Source: Chloroflexota bacterium
GTDB taxonomy: Bacteria; Chloroflexota; Limnocylindria; Limnocylindrales; CSP1-4
Length of the DNA: 47,170 nucleotides
Assembly (NCBI GenBank): GCA_025351245.1
Contig: JANXWH010000236.1
Coordinates: forward strand, 1 to 47,170
Direction: 5' to 3'
Shown here: positions 1-7,971 of the stretch, in pieces
How positions within the stretch are numbered: position 1 is the stretch's first letter
Layout of the letters: the number at the start of each line of letters is the position of its first letter
Notes under the pieces: generated by a model
Database searches by the model: none
Told to the model about the DNA's origin: nothing
The model's input: the letters and a program-made list of their open reading frames with translations, nothing else
Position numbers and translations under genes: made by a program

Positions 1-709
1 CGTCAGCGCCCGCCATGCCGGCATCGAAGTCGTCCATCAGCTCGAAGCTGCCGCCGGACCGCCGGGCATTCTCCGCCGCCTGCGCGACGATGTCTGCGGG
101 GAGCTTGAATTCCGGCGGATGGACCAGCCGCACGTGCATCCCGTAGCGGGTCGTGAGGAGCGACAGGTCCACGGGAACGCTGATCGGCTTCTGATAGCTG
201 GCCGCGTAGGCCCAGCTGATCGCGATCGTGCGGCCCCGCGGGTCGCCCTTCTTCTCCTGGATGGTCAGGAGGTCGGCGAGCGACTGGTGGGGGTGGAACA
301 GGTCGCACTGCATGTTGAGGACGGGCACCCGGCTGGCGGCCGCCACATCCCGGATGTACTGGTTCCCCACGCCCCAGTCGACGTTCCGGATGGCGATCCC
401 GTCGTTGTAGCGGCCCAGGATCTCGCCGATCTCCGTGGCCGTGTCCCCGTGCGAGATCTGGGTCGTGCGGCTCTCGATGAACTGGGCGTGACCGCCCAGC
501 TGGGCCATCCCGGCCTCGAACGAGGCCCGGGTGCGGGTCGAGGAGAAGAAGAAGAGCATGGCGAGGACGCGGTCCCGCAGGAGCGGGTGCCCGATCCCGA
601 GGGCCCGCTCCCGCTTCAGCTGGAGGGCGACGTCGAGGACGGTGTCGATCTCCTCCTTCGTCCACTCCTGGAGGCTGATGAGGTCGCGGCCGCGCAGGTT
701 CGTCTGCAT
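1..709 (-). CDS. ygeW: YgeW-like (knotted) carbamoyltransferase, 3' end cut by window
   Basis: About 236 residues are present; the C-terminus lies beyond the window start. The ATG at 709 has a good ribosome binding site (AAGGGGAC) and begins 9 nt after the stop of the upstream carbamoyltransferase, so the two are probably co-transcribed. The carbamoyl-phosphate motif STRTR is present (FFSSTRTRASFEAG), and HPHQSLADL stands where other members have HPCQ or HPTQ. The stretches ISHGDTATEIGEILGRY, NMQCDLFHP and ISWAYAASYQKPISVP, with NARRSGGSFE near the cut, resemble Escherichia coli YgeW rather than ornithine or aspartate carbamoyltransferase. The amine substrate of YgeW-type enzymes is not established to my knowledge; they are often found in purine or amidohydrolase catabolic loci. 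Assignment to the carbamoyltransferase fold is firm. The YgeW subgroup is likely, and the substrate is unknown. Confidence 0.8.
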   Translation of the reverse strand, partial: MQTNLRGRDLISLQEWTKEEIDTVLDVALQLKRERALGIGHPLLRDRVLAMLFFFSSTRTRASFEAGMAQLGGHAQFIESRTTQISHGDTATEIGEILGRYNDGIAIRNVDWGVGNQYIRDVAAASRVPVLNMQCDLFHPHQSLADLLTIQEKKGDPRGRTIAISWAYAASYQKPISVPVDLSLLTTRYGMHVRLVHPPEFKLPADIVAQAAENARRSGGSFELMDDFDAGMAGAD

Positions 710-718
710 GGCGTCCCC

Positions 719-1672
719 TTACTCCGCCGCGCCGAGGACGAGCGAGAGGAGCGACATCCGGAGGCAGACCCCGTTGAACGCCTCGACCCAGTAGCGCTGG
801 TGGCGCGTGGCGTCGACGTCCTCCGGCAGCTCGTCCATCCGCGGCAGGGAGTGGAGGATGATCGAGCTCCGCTTCGCCTTCTCGCGCAGGAGCTGGCGGC
901 TGACGACGTACTCCGGCGGCGTGAGGCCGGTCTCGCCGGTGCGCTCGACGCGCGAAGCCGTGTAGTCGGCCTGGACGACCGGCTCCATGTAGATGACATC
1001 GGCCTCGCCGATCACGTCGCGGACGTCGCCGGCCTCGCGGTAGGCCACGTTCAGCTCGTCGAGCTCGGCCTTGAACTCGGGCAGGAGCGACATGTCCGGC
1101 GGCCCGACCACGATCGCCTCGGCGTCGAACTGCGAGAGGGCGTAGAGGATCGAGTGCATCGTCCGCATCCGCATGTCGCCGACGAGGAGGTAGGTCAACC
1201 CGTCGAGCGTGCCCTTCTCCCGCAGGATCGTGTAGAGGTCGGTCAGGACCTGGGTCGGGTGCTCGCCCCACCCGTCGCCGCAGTTGATGACCGGGACCGA
1301 CGCCCACTTCGCGGCCTCGTGCGGGGCGCCCTGCAGGAAGTGCCGGATGGCGATGACGTCGGCGTAGTACTCCAGCATGTGGAAGGTGTCCTTGATCGAC
1401 TCCTGGTAGAAGTCGCCGGCGCGCGTCATCTTCGAGTCGGAGAAGCCGAGGACGTGCCCGCCCAGGCGGTGCATGGCCGCCTCCGTGGAGAGCCGCGTCC
1501 GGGTGCTGGGCTGGTAGAACGCGGTCAGCAGCGATTTGTGCTTCAGCAGGTCCGTGTTCCGGCGGTCCCGGGCGAACGGGGCCAGGTCGTCGGCGACCTG
1601 GAAGACCCGGAAGAACTCGTCCCGGCTGAAGTCCTTCAGCGAGAGGATGTCGCGGCCTGCAAAACTACGCAT
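719..1672 (-). CDS. pyrB: Aspartate carbamoyltransferase-like enzyme (PyrB family)
   Basis: 317 residues, the usual length of a catalytic ATCase chain. I prefer the ATG at 1672, because AGGAAGG sits about 8 nt before it; the GTG at 1681 directly abuts that site. Visible motifs are QPSTRTRLSTEAAMHRLGG (carbamoyl-phosphate binding), CGDGWGEHPTQVLTDLY, and HSLPRMDELPEDVD near the C-terminus. Odd points: the 80s loop reads SKMTRAGDFYQES, whereas E. coli PyrB has a Lys-bearing loop (LGKKGET) that completes the active site, and the usual HPLPR is HSLPR. The gene lies between a GntR/UTRA regulator and a YgeW-like paralogue, not with other pyrimidine genes. Either a biosynthetic ATCase or a catabolic carbamoyltransferase with another amine acceptor is possible. 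Confidence 0.82.
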   Translation of the reverse strand: MRSFAGRDILSLKDFSRDEFFRVFQVADDLAPFARDRRNTDLLKHKSLLTAFYQPSTRTRLSTEAAMHRLGGHVLGFSDSKMTRAGDFYQESIKDTFHMLEYYADVIAIRHFLQGAPHEAAKWASVPVINCGDGWGEHPTQVLTDLYTILREKGTLDGLTYLLVGDMRMRTMHSILYALSQFDAEAIVVGPPDMSLLPEFKAELDELNVAYREAGDVRDVIGEADVIYMEPVVQADYTASRVERTGETGLTPPEYVVSRQLLREKAKRSSIILHSLPRMDELPEDVDATRHQRYWVEAFNGVCLRMSLLSLVLGAAE

Positions 1673-1707
1673 TACTGGCACCTTCCTGTGGGTTCAATTG
1701 ATACGCC

Positions 1708-1723
1708 GGAAGCAACATCTTCC
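1708..1723. promoter_or_regulatory. Candidate operator between GntR gene and carbamoyltransferases
   Basis: The 80-nt gap between the regulator and the pyrB-like gene contains GGAAG-N6-CTTCC (GGAAGCAACATCTTCC), a perfect 5-bp inverted repeat, with CAATTG just beside it. GntR-family proteins bind short inverted repeats close to their own targets, so this is a plausible but unproven operator. Short repeats like this also occur by chance. Confidence 0.25.
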
Positions 1724-1761
1724 GACCCTGTCCACGCTTCCAACAAATGCGCCGACTCGAT

Positions 1762-2580
1762 TCACACACGTGCATCGACTGGCACCGCCACCGCAAGACC
1801 AACCGCCCGCCCATGTGGCGCTGGACCCTCGGAGACCTGGGGAGAGAGTTGGTTAACGCGGCGAATGATGTGAAAGCGGAAGTGACCGGGACTGAAGTAG
1901 CTGACCGAGTAGTCCACGACGCGCCCAGTTGCCGCGTAGAGCTGTGCGGAGAACTTGAGAAGGGGATCTCCGACACGCAGATGAAGCCGGTGTGCCATGT
2001 CGGTATCCGCCGCCTCCGCGCCCAGTTCCGTATGGGAGTGCTTGAGCGGTGGATCGCCGCGCCGTAGCAGGAAGTCCAGCACCGAACCGTCAAAAGAGTC
2101 CCCCAGCTCCTTCGGGTCCAGGACGTCGGTCGGGACCACGTCGATGAGGAAGGCAATTGGACGCTCGCCTGACATCATCACGCGCTGGACAGCCAGAACT
2201 GTGCTCGCTGGGGACATCTGCAGAGACTCCGCCTCGCCCGGCGCGGCCGCTCGCTCCCGGATCTCGCATTCGCCCATATGGATCTCCACCCCGATGCTCT
2301 GAGCGAGGGTTTCGATGCTTTGGAGCTCCTCCAGCCCCGCGACGACGAGGGGATGACGTGGGCCGACAAAGGTTCCGATCCCGTGGCGACGGACGATCAG
2401 GCCGCCCTGCTCCAGCTGCGAGAGTGCCTCCCGAAGAGTCGCTCGGCTCACGCCGATGCGTTGACTGAGCGTGGCTTCCGAGGGCAGAAGTCCGTCGTCG
2501 CCTGCCAACGCCCCCGACTGGATCCCCTCGGCGACTTCCTGGGCCGCTTGCCGGGCCAAGGTCAGATTACGGCGAACCAT
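1762..2580 (-). CDS. GntR/HutC-family transcriptional regulator with UTRA domain
   Basis: 272 residues from an ATG at 2580. The N-terminus is a winged helix-turn-helix: LLPSEATLSQRIGVSRATLREALSQLEQGGLIVRR followed by GIGTFV, the GntR signature, at about residues 30-70. Residues about 90-245 fit a UTRA effector domain (VLAVQRVMMSGERPIAFLIDVVP, then YSVSYFSPGHFRFHI). Members of the HutC subgroup usually repress a neighbouring catabolic operon until a small-molecule inducer binds the UTRA domain. The gene lies immediately upstream of, and on the same strand as, the two carbamoyltransferases, so it probably controls them. The last ~25 residues have no family resemblance I can see. Confidence 0.88.
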   Translation of the reverse strand: MVRRNLTLARQAAQEVAEGIQSGALAGDDGLLPSEATLSQRIGVSRATLREALSQLEQGGLIVRRHGIGTFVGPRHPLVVAGLEELQSIETLAQSIGVEIHMGECEIRERAAAPGEAESLQMSPASTVLAVQRVMMSGERPIAFLIDVVPTDVLDPKELGDSFDGSVLDFLLRRGDPPLKHSHTELGAEAADTDMAHRLHLRVGDPLLKFSAQLYAATGRVVDYSVSYFSPGHFRFHIIRRVNQLSPQVSEGPAPHGRAVGLAVAVPVDARV

Positions 2581-3028
2581 TTCACCTGCTTCGCGTGTAC
2601 GTGTAGGTGTCCCGCGTGTGGCATGCCGTGGAGACGATGCCTCGGCGGCCGGGTGTACGTGCGCCGGAAGGACGGCGGCTCACAGCGACATCGCGAGCGG
2701 GGCGCACCATGTCGCCGATTCAGCCGTGGCAGGCCAGCCGTGACATCCCGATCCGGGACACGAGACTGGTGCTGGCGAGAGCCGTTGAATCACGAGCTGT
2801 CACTCCAGACATCAGACGCTAGTCATCCGACATCCTCTCCGAGCCCGCATTGTGCCAAGCCAAGCCGCCCTGTCCAAAGTGCCATTCGGCCTGTTGACCG
2901 GTTGCCGACGATGCGTGTTCACCACACCGGAGATCGCCACACACTCCCGGCCGTCGAGCACTCCGGCACCGGCCATGCCGCACGCCGACCCGATGGGCGC
3001 GGAAGCGCGTCCTGGCAATGGCGGCCTC
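2581..3028. other. Intergenic stretch with no gene seen
   Basis: About 450 bp upstream of the GntR gene. Several open frames cross it on both strands, but their translations look random (rich in R, P and S, no recognisable motif) and none has a convincing ribosome binding site. I see no RNA gene, insertion sequence or strong terminator. It may contain the regulator's promoter. Confidence 0.4.
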
Positions 3029-3304
3029 TCAAGTTCGGCGGTCCCGCCGTCGTGTCACGCTCTCGCGGCTACGCACGCGCCCACGTGCATCGGCGCAGTC
3101 ATGGCAGTACCGCTGAACCGGCGAGCGCCGCTCGACGACCTGCCTGCAGTCCTGACACTCGAGCGGCGCGACCTTCAGCCACGCGCGGGAGCGGCCCGGG
3201 CGGGGGAGCGTTACTGTGGCCCGCCCCTCTCTGCGGATCCGCCTCGCTCTTTCAGTAGGCGTTACCCCGCCCACAGGCGGGAGGGTCCGGCCCGCCGGAG
3301 CCAC
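3029..3304 (-). CDS. Possible small zinc-ribbon protein
   Basis: 91 residues from a GTG, 4 nt after the stop of the preceding small ORF. The N-terminal half is basic and has no recognisable features. Residues about 48-72 contain CQDC-N14-CHDC (CQDCRQVVERRSPVQRYCHDC), the spacing of a treble-clef or zinc-ribbon finger like those in small phage and regulatory proteins. The tail is Arg-rich, which would suit nucleic-acid binding. There is no strong ribosome binding site, and the composition is close to random high-GC DNA apart from the finger. It may be a real small gene, or a remnant of a mobile element. Confidence 0.35.
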   Translation of the reverse strand: MAPAGRTLPPVGGVTPTERARRIRREGRATVTLPRPGRSRAWLKVAPLECQDCRQVVERRSPVQRYCHDCADARGRVRSRESVTRRRDRRT

Positions 3305-3308
3305 TCAC

Positions 3309-3530
3309 TTACTGAATCCCGCCGGTTAACACCTTCTCGGTCGCGGCCTTCCAGACGATGACCGCGTGGCTCTCGCGACTGCCGACGTCGATTCGCTCGA
3401 AGAGGTCGCGGACCCAAGCCACGGCGCCTCCTCCGAGCCATGCTCGGCTGCCGGCCGACGCACGAGGCCGTTCTATGCGTCCACCGTGGACCCCCATTTC
3501 CCGCCGCCGAGTGGCGACTGACATGCCCAC
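3309..3530 (-). CDS. Doubtful small hypothetical ORF
   Basis: 73 residues directly upstream of the possible zinc-ribbon ORF. The first half is basic and looks non-coding. The C-terminal part (VRDLFERIDVGSRESHAVIV, then WKAATEKVLTGGIQ) has a more protein-like composition and could form a helix-strand-helix. I do not recognise it. It may be the end of a decayed gene whose start is gone. Confidence 0.2.
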   Translation of the reverse strand: MGMSVATRRREMGVHGGRIERPRASAGSRAWLGGGAVAWVRDLFERIDVGSRESHAVIVWKAATEKVLTGGIQ

Positions 3531-3636
3531 CGTCCCGCTGTCGGGCCTCCCGGCCGTTGCGCTGCGAGTAGCGCTACCCCCGCGGCCCTATCGGCCACGC
3601 AACCCACCAACATCGACCGTGAGCCGGCTGTCCAGC

Positions 3637-5259
3637 TCAGTGAGTCGCCTTGAGCGCGGCCAGAAGTGCGGCCCCGTCCGGCCGGCCCAGCCCGGTGCAG
3701 GCGTCCCAGCCGAGTCCCGCCCCGTAGGCCCCATTGCCGCCGGCCGTGATGTCCCGGAATACGCTCGATGGAGCCCCGTAGAGCAGCGGATTCAGGAAGC
3801 CGACGGGCTTGTTCAGCTGCTGGTTGAGCTGCGCGACGAGGGCAGCCAGGAGTGGTGCGACCGCACTGGTCCCACCGATGACCATCTGCTGCCCGTCCAC
3901 GCGGACCTCGTACCCGCTGACCGGGCTGGCGTCACCGGCGACATCGGGCACGCCGCGGCCGACCCGCCCGCCGGGGTTGGCCGACCTGGGCACCGCTGCG
4001 CTCGCCTGATACGCGGGCAGATCGAAGTAGTCGCTGATCCCTCCACCCGTCGAGCCACCCTGGGCCCCGTCGTTCCAGGCCAGCTCGTCGCTGATCGAGG
4101 CCGTCGAGGCGATCAGGTGAGTCCCGCCGCAGGCGACGACATGCGGGCTGGAGGCCGGGAAGTCCGCGTGGGCGAGGCCATCCCCGACGGCGTCGTCCGA
4201 CCCGTTGTCGCCGGACGCACAGAGAACGGTGACCCCCACGAGAGCGGCTTCCTGGAATGCCTGGTCCATCGCCTGCATCGCCTGGGCGGTCCAATGCTGC
4301 TCCGCCCCTCCCCAGCTGATGGAGATGACAGATGGCTTGTTGACGTTGTCCTGGACCGCGGCGGTCACCGCGTCCAGGAAGCCCCGGTCCGTGTTCGGGG
4401 CGAAGTAGACCGCGATCCTGGCGCCCGGGGCCACCGATCCGGCCACCTCGATGTCCAGCATGACCTCCCCGTCGGCGCTGTTCGGCGTGGTCGGTCGGCT
4501 CTTCGCTCCGTCGACGGAGACTGCGACGATCTTCGGCGCGGAGATGCCCAGTTGCGCGAAGTACGCCTTCAGGTCGCCCCTTCGAAGTCCCCCGCCCAGC
4601 TCGATGATGGCGATGCACTGCCCGCTCCCCGTGGCGGCGGGCACGAAGTCGTAGAGGCGAGCGACCTGCGGTGGTGTGAACGACGTCGCGGCGACGGCCG
4701 GCGCCGCACGTGGCTGCAACGAACCGGCAAGCGAGACGGCGGGCTTCCCCTCGATCGGGAGCGAGCGGAAATGCGGCTTCGCCTGCGGCCGGTCGTCAAG
4801 GCCGAACACTCCCTCGACGATGGCGTCGAGTTCGGTGGGAATCGTCACGGGACCGGTGCGCCCGCGATACGTCCCCTGGGCGGACTGGTACCGCTGAAGC
4901 GTCACCCCGAACGCCGCGCTGACATTCTGGGCGGGACCGGCCAGGACGAGCTTCCGCTGGGCCCGATCGGCCTCGATGACCTCCAGCCCATGCTCCGCCG
5001 CGAACGACCTGACGGCGGCAATGTCGGCTGGGTCTGCGCCCAGGGTGGTGCGCAGCTCGTCCCGCGTCAGGTAGCGGCGTTCTCCTATGCTCTGGGACGA
5101 CACGGCAGGCGCCGCCGGAATCGTGGCCGAGGGGCGCGGTCGGACCCGCACCGTGACCTCGATGCGCTCGTCAGGATGGACATCGCCGATGACCTGAGCT
5201 CCCGGCATCGCCTCGCGGCCGCTGCCAGGAACCTGAACTCTCGCCTTCTCGGAAGTCAC
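3637..5259 (-). CDS. S53 (sedolisin/kumamolisin-like) serine-carboxyl peptidase
   Basis: 540 residues from a GTG at 5259 preceded by GGAAGGGGGG; the frame is open further upstream, but this start fits the ribosome binding site and the family N-terminus. Residues ~1-165 are the pro-domain (PDERIEVTVRVRPRP, later VSAAFGVTLQRY); the catalytic domain follows. Catalytic Glu265 and Asp269 lie in DGEVMLDIEVAG, the oxyanion Asp351 in SGDNGSDD, and nucleophile Ser465 in GGTSAVAP. The Ca-site pattern DITAGGNGAYGAG is near the end. All catalytic residues are present. There is no signal peptide, as in kumamolisin itself. The family cleaves proteins, usually at acid pH, after self-removal of the pro-domain. 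It is separated by a palindrome-rich gap from the upstream cysteine-ladder gene on the same strand. Confidence 0.93.
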   Translation of the reverse strand: MTSEKARVQVPGSGREAMPGAQVIGDVHPDERIEVTVRVRPRPSATIPAAPAVSSQSIGERRYLTRDELRTTLGADPADIAAVRSFAAEHGLEVIEADRAQRKLVLAGPAQNVSAAFGVTLQRYQSAQGTYRGRTGPVTIPTELDAIVEGVFGLDDRPQAKPHFRSLPIEGKPAVSLAGSLQPRAAPAVAATSFTPPQVARLYDFVPAATGSGQCIAIIELGGGLRRGDLKAYFAQLGISAPKIVAVSVDGAKSRPTTPNSADGEVMLDIEVAGSVAPGARIAVYFAPNTDRGFLDAVTAAVQDNVNKPSVISISWGGAEQHWTAQAMQAMDQAFQEAALVGVTVLCASGDNGSDDAVGDGLAHADFPASSPHVVACGGTHLIASTASISDELAWNDGAQGGSTGGGISDYFDLPAYQASAAVPRSANPGGRVGRGVPDVAGDASPVSGYEVRVDGQQMVIGGTSAVAPLLAALVAQLNQQLNKPVGFLNPLLYGAPSSVFRDITAGGNGAYGAGLGWDACTGLGRPDGAALLAALKATH

Positions 5260-5400
5260 AATGGTCCCCCCTTCCAGGACTATCCAGCACGTTCGCCACG
5301 GCTCCAACCCCGCAGGGTCCCACCGTCAGGTCCTTCGCCTCGTCACTGCCCGCGCATGCACCGGGCAAGGGCCGGCTCGCGGTGAGGGTGTTGCATCCTG

Positions 5401-5418
5401 GGCGACCGATCGGTCGCC
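5401..5418. repeat. 18-bp perfect palindrome
   Basis: GGCGACCGATCGGTCGCC is a perfect 18-bp palindrome lying in the 212-bp gap between the cysteine-ladder gene and the S53 peptidase gene, about 140 nt upstream of the peptidase start. It could be an operator for a dimeric regulator. Confidence 0.7.
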
Positions 5419-5424
5419 GCTTGT

Positions 5425-5460
5425 CGGGTTGCGACCGACCTCGTGGCCGGCCGCAACCCG
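5425..5460 (-). terminator. Hairpin just after the cysteine-ladder gene
   Basis: CGGGTTGCG and CGCAACCCG form a perfect 9-bp stem around an 18-nt loop that itself holds GGCCGGCC. It starts 11 nt after the stop codon of the cysteine-ladder gene. There is no T-run after the stem, so a classical intrinsic terminator is not certain. It could also stabilise the mRNA end or bind a protein. Confidence 0.4.
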
Positions 5461-5471
5461 ATCTCCAGGCG

Positions 5472-7478
5472 TTACCGCTTGCAGAACGCCATGTGGTCGG
5501 AGAAGGTGCCGAAGACCCCTCCGTAGCCAGAGGTGAGATTCAGCGTCGCCTCGAGCCACACGATATAGGCGCATGGCGTCAGGGCGGCGATGTTGAAGTC
5601 ATGCCCACCGCCCGGTGAGACCGCCTGACCATCCACCGAGATGGCCGGGTTGACCGGAGCAGGTGGCGGGATCCCCGGGCCCTCGAGCCGGACATCCAGG
5701 CTGGCGAGGTACGGGTGGTAGGCCGTGAAGACGACGTGGACGTGGGTGCTCAGCGGGACGCAGCCGCCGCCGCTGGCCTCTTCGACGATATCGACGGCGA
5801 GCACAGGGATCGTGCTCACGGGACCGCCAGCCCACTCCGGGTGCCGGATGTAGGTGTACAGGGTGTTGCTGAGGGCGATTTTGACGCGCTCGTTGGAGCT
5901 CACCGCCGCGCCGCCCACGACCTTGCGTGCGTCGAAGTAGATCTTGAAGTGCGGCTTCTCCGACTTCTGTCCGGCGGGCACGCTGTCGCCGGCCTTGAGG
6001 GGCAGCGGCGGTGCGTTGACCGAGAGGTCGAAGACTTCGCTCGTCAGCTTCGTCGTGTCAAGGTTGGCCAGGCCACCGGTCGGGATGAACCGCCCGAGCC
6101 CGCCGAAGGTCAGGCTGTTGTCGCGGGGGACCTCGATCCAGCCACCCGGCTTGACGTCCTTGTTGACCGGGACGGGCGTGGAGGCGCCAGGTCCGGTGTT
6201 GACCGTGGCGATCGCGCCTGGGTTGTTGACATAGTAGTTGGCCGACCGGAGCGTGTAGCTGAGCCCGTTCCAGTCCCAGTATTCGAGCTGGCCGATCACC
6301 GTGGCCGGGATCATCGCCGCGGTCACATCCTGGCGACCGCCGCCGAGTGGGTACTTCTCAGTCTGGAACCGATACTCCTCGGCCTCGGGCGCCGTGCCGT
6401 CGGGCAGGATGCCGATGAGCGGGATGGTCCCGGTGAAGGCGAGACCCCCGGCGGTCGTCGTGCCGTCGGCGGTGAAGTCGTTCCAAATCGGATCAACGCG
6501 ATACGAACCGACGTGGGTGAAGAGCGGGATCGTTGTCGGCGGTCGGCAGATGCAGAAGCAGAACCGCTCGCAGCTCTCGTAGCAGATCCAGTGGCAGAGC
6601 TGGTGGCAGAAGCGGGTGAGTTCGAGTTCCTTTACGAGCGCCGAGAACGCGGGCTCGTTTTGGGAGAGGACCGCCTCGGCGAGACGTTCGAATGCGCCCT
6701 CAACCTTGGCGACCCGAGCGACCGCCTGCGCGAAGGCGCGCATCTCCTCGATGGGTGATTCGATCGCCCGGGGCAGGTCGCCGCACAGACGGCGGCAGAC
6801 GAGCACGCAGCGCCAGCTGCAGAGCCACAGGCAGATATACTCGCAATCGCCTCGGTCGCCGACCAGATTCGCAACGCGCTCACAGTCGAGCTCGAGCGCC
6901 CCCTTGATCAGTTCGCCGAGCGAGTCGCGACTCTCAAGCAGGCGCCGAACGGCGGATCCGGCGACGCTCAGCTCCGCGACGAAGTTCCTCGGCTCGATCG
7001 GCCTGGGCGAGCAGACAATCCCGCAGCGGAGGCGACACCGCACCTGGCAGGCCCAGTGACACAGCAGGTGCGCGAAGCGTTCGCCTTCGACCTGCTTGAG
7101 TAGCCCAGAGAACGCATGCTGGTCGCGGTCCTCGACCGCATCCGCGAGACGCTCGACGAGTTCCTCGTCCTGGGTGATCTTGACCAGGATCTCGGCGAAC
7201 CTGGGCAGCTCGTCGACCGTTACCGGCTGCTCCGGCCAGGGCCCGGCGAGCTCCAGGCAGAGCAGCACGCACTCCTTGGCGCAGAACCAGTGGGATATCC
7301 CCTCGCAGTCGGCCGCCAGGCCGAACTGTCCGAGAAGGCGCTGGAAAGACTCGCCGTCCTCGCCCCGAAAGGCATCCAGGGCGGCCCTGAAGACCGTCTC
7401 GTCCTCCGCGATCCGGCCCATCGCCTCGCCAGATCGCCGGAGATCGTCGAACAACTGCTGCTTGTCTTCCAGAGGCAT
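5472..7478 (-). CDS. Unknown protein with four cysteine-ladder repeats and a beta-rich C-terminal half
   Basis: 668 residues, ATG preceded by GGAGGAGCG. I do not recognise the family. Residues 25-315 hold four ~80-residue repeats, each with a predicted helix (pattern FxxLxxAxxxxxxxAFxxLL) followed by cysteines at every fourth position. The positions are 58/66/70/74, 140/144/148/152/156, 212/216/220/224/228/232 and 291/295/299/303/307/311, with 309 also Cys. Trp often sits inside the ladder (CHWAC, CLWLC, CHWIC). Residues ~315-668 are Gly/Pro/Thr-rich, probably beta-sheet, with few cysteines. There is no signal peptide or membrane segment. Cysteines spaced i, i+4 would line one face of a helix, as in copper-storage Csp proteins, so metal or metal-cluster binding is conceivable; this is inference. 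It lies between peptidase genes, divergent from the M64-like one. Confidence 0.75.
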   Translation of the reverse strand: MPLEDKQQLFDDLRRSGEAMGRIAEDETVFRAALDAFRGEDGESFQRLLGQFGLAADCEGISHWFCAKECVLLCLELAGPWPEQPVTVDELPRFAEILVKITQDEELVERLADAVEDRDQHAFSGLLKQVEGERFAHLLCHWACQVRCRLRCGIVCSPRPIEPRNFVAELSVAGSAVRRLLESRDSLGELIKGALELDCERVANLVGDRGDCEYICLWLCSWRCVLVCRRLCGDLPRAIESPIEEMRAFAQAVARVAKVEGAFERLAEAVLSQNEPAFSALVKELELTRFCHQLCHWICYESCERFCFCICRPPTTIPLFTHVGSYRVDPIWNDFTADGTTTAGGLAFTGTIPLIGILPDGTAPEAEEYRFQTEKYPLGGGRQDVTAAMIPATVIGQLEYWDWNGLSYTLRSANYYVNNPGAIATVNTGPGASTPVPVNKDVKPGGWIEVPRDNSLTFGGLGRFIPTGGLANLDTTKLTSEVFDLSVNAPPLPLKAGDSVPAGQKSEKPHFKIYFDARKVVGGAAVSSNERVKIALSNTLYTYIRHPEWAGGPVSTIPVLAVDIVEEASGGGCVPLSTHVHVVFTAYHPYLASLDVRLEGPGIPPPAPVNPAISVDGQAVSPGGGHDFNIAALTPCAYIVWLEATLNLTSGYGGVFGTFSDHMAFCKR

Positions 7479-7971
7479 GGGACGCTCCTCCGCTGCGGCT
7501 GTCGCCGAGATCGCATCACCTGGACGGGCCTTGGCCGCTCCATGGCTGCCCGGGCCTCACGTCTCGCTGGTAGATCGCGAGAGCCGAGCCGGGCGCAGCC
7601 GCAACCCTCACCGACGGGTGGGCCAGAGTCGCGCGAGCGATGCATTCCGGTCGGGTCTTCGGGTCACAGGCGAAACCCGGAATCACTCGACCTCGCCCGG
7701 CTCCATCGCTTGCGGTTCGACCACGAGTCGGCCATCAGGTAGATGCCGTGTCGCTCACGTCATCTCTGGCGTGGCGAGATCTCGGTCCGAATTGGGCGTA
7801 GTGGGGCGCGCCGGACTGGCGGCCAGCGTATCGACGTTCGGGCAGGTCGTCAAGCGATGTGAACCGCCGTGTCACCGACGACAGGGTGCTCGAACCGGCG
7901 CTCAAACAGGGGGGTTGAAGTCTTGGGATCGTCGTCCTATCGTATGGTTTCGGAGTGGACGGGGGGTACAC
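7479..7971. other. Divergent intergenic region with a candidate promoter
   Basis: 493 bp between the cysteine-ladder gene (minus) and the M64-like peptidase gene (plus). No convincing ORF is seen. For the plus-strand gene, TTGAAG at 7915-7920 and TATCGT at 7938-7943 are separated by 17 bp and end about 28 nt before the start codon, a fair sigma-70-type promoter (4 of 6 matches in each box). I see no clear promoter for the minus-strand gene. Confidence 0.35.

Noticed and set aside
2278-3258. 326-codon plus-strand frame over the GntR start and the gap
   Set aside because: No motif, overlaps the regulator's HTH antisense, no ribosome binding site.
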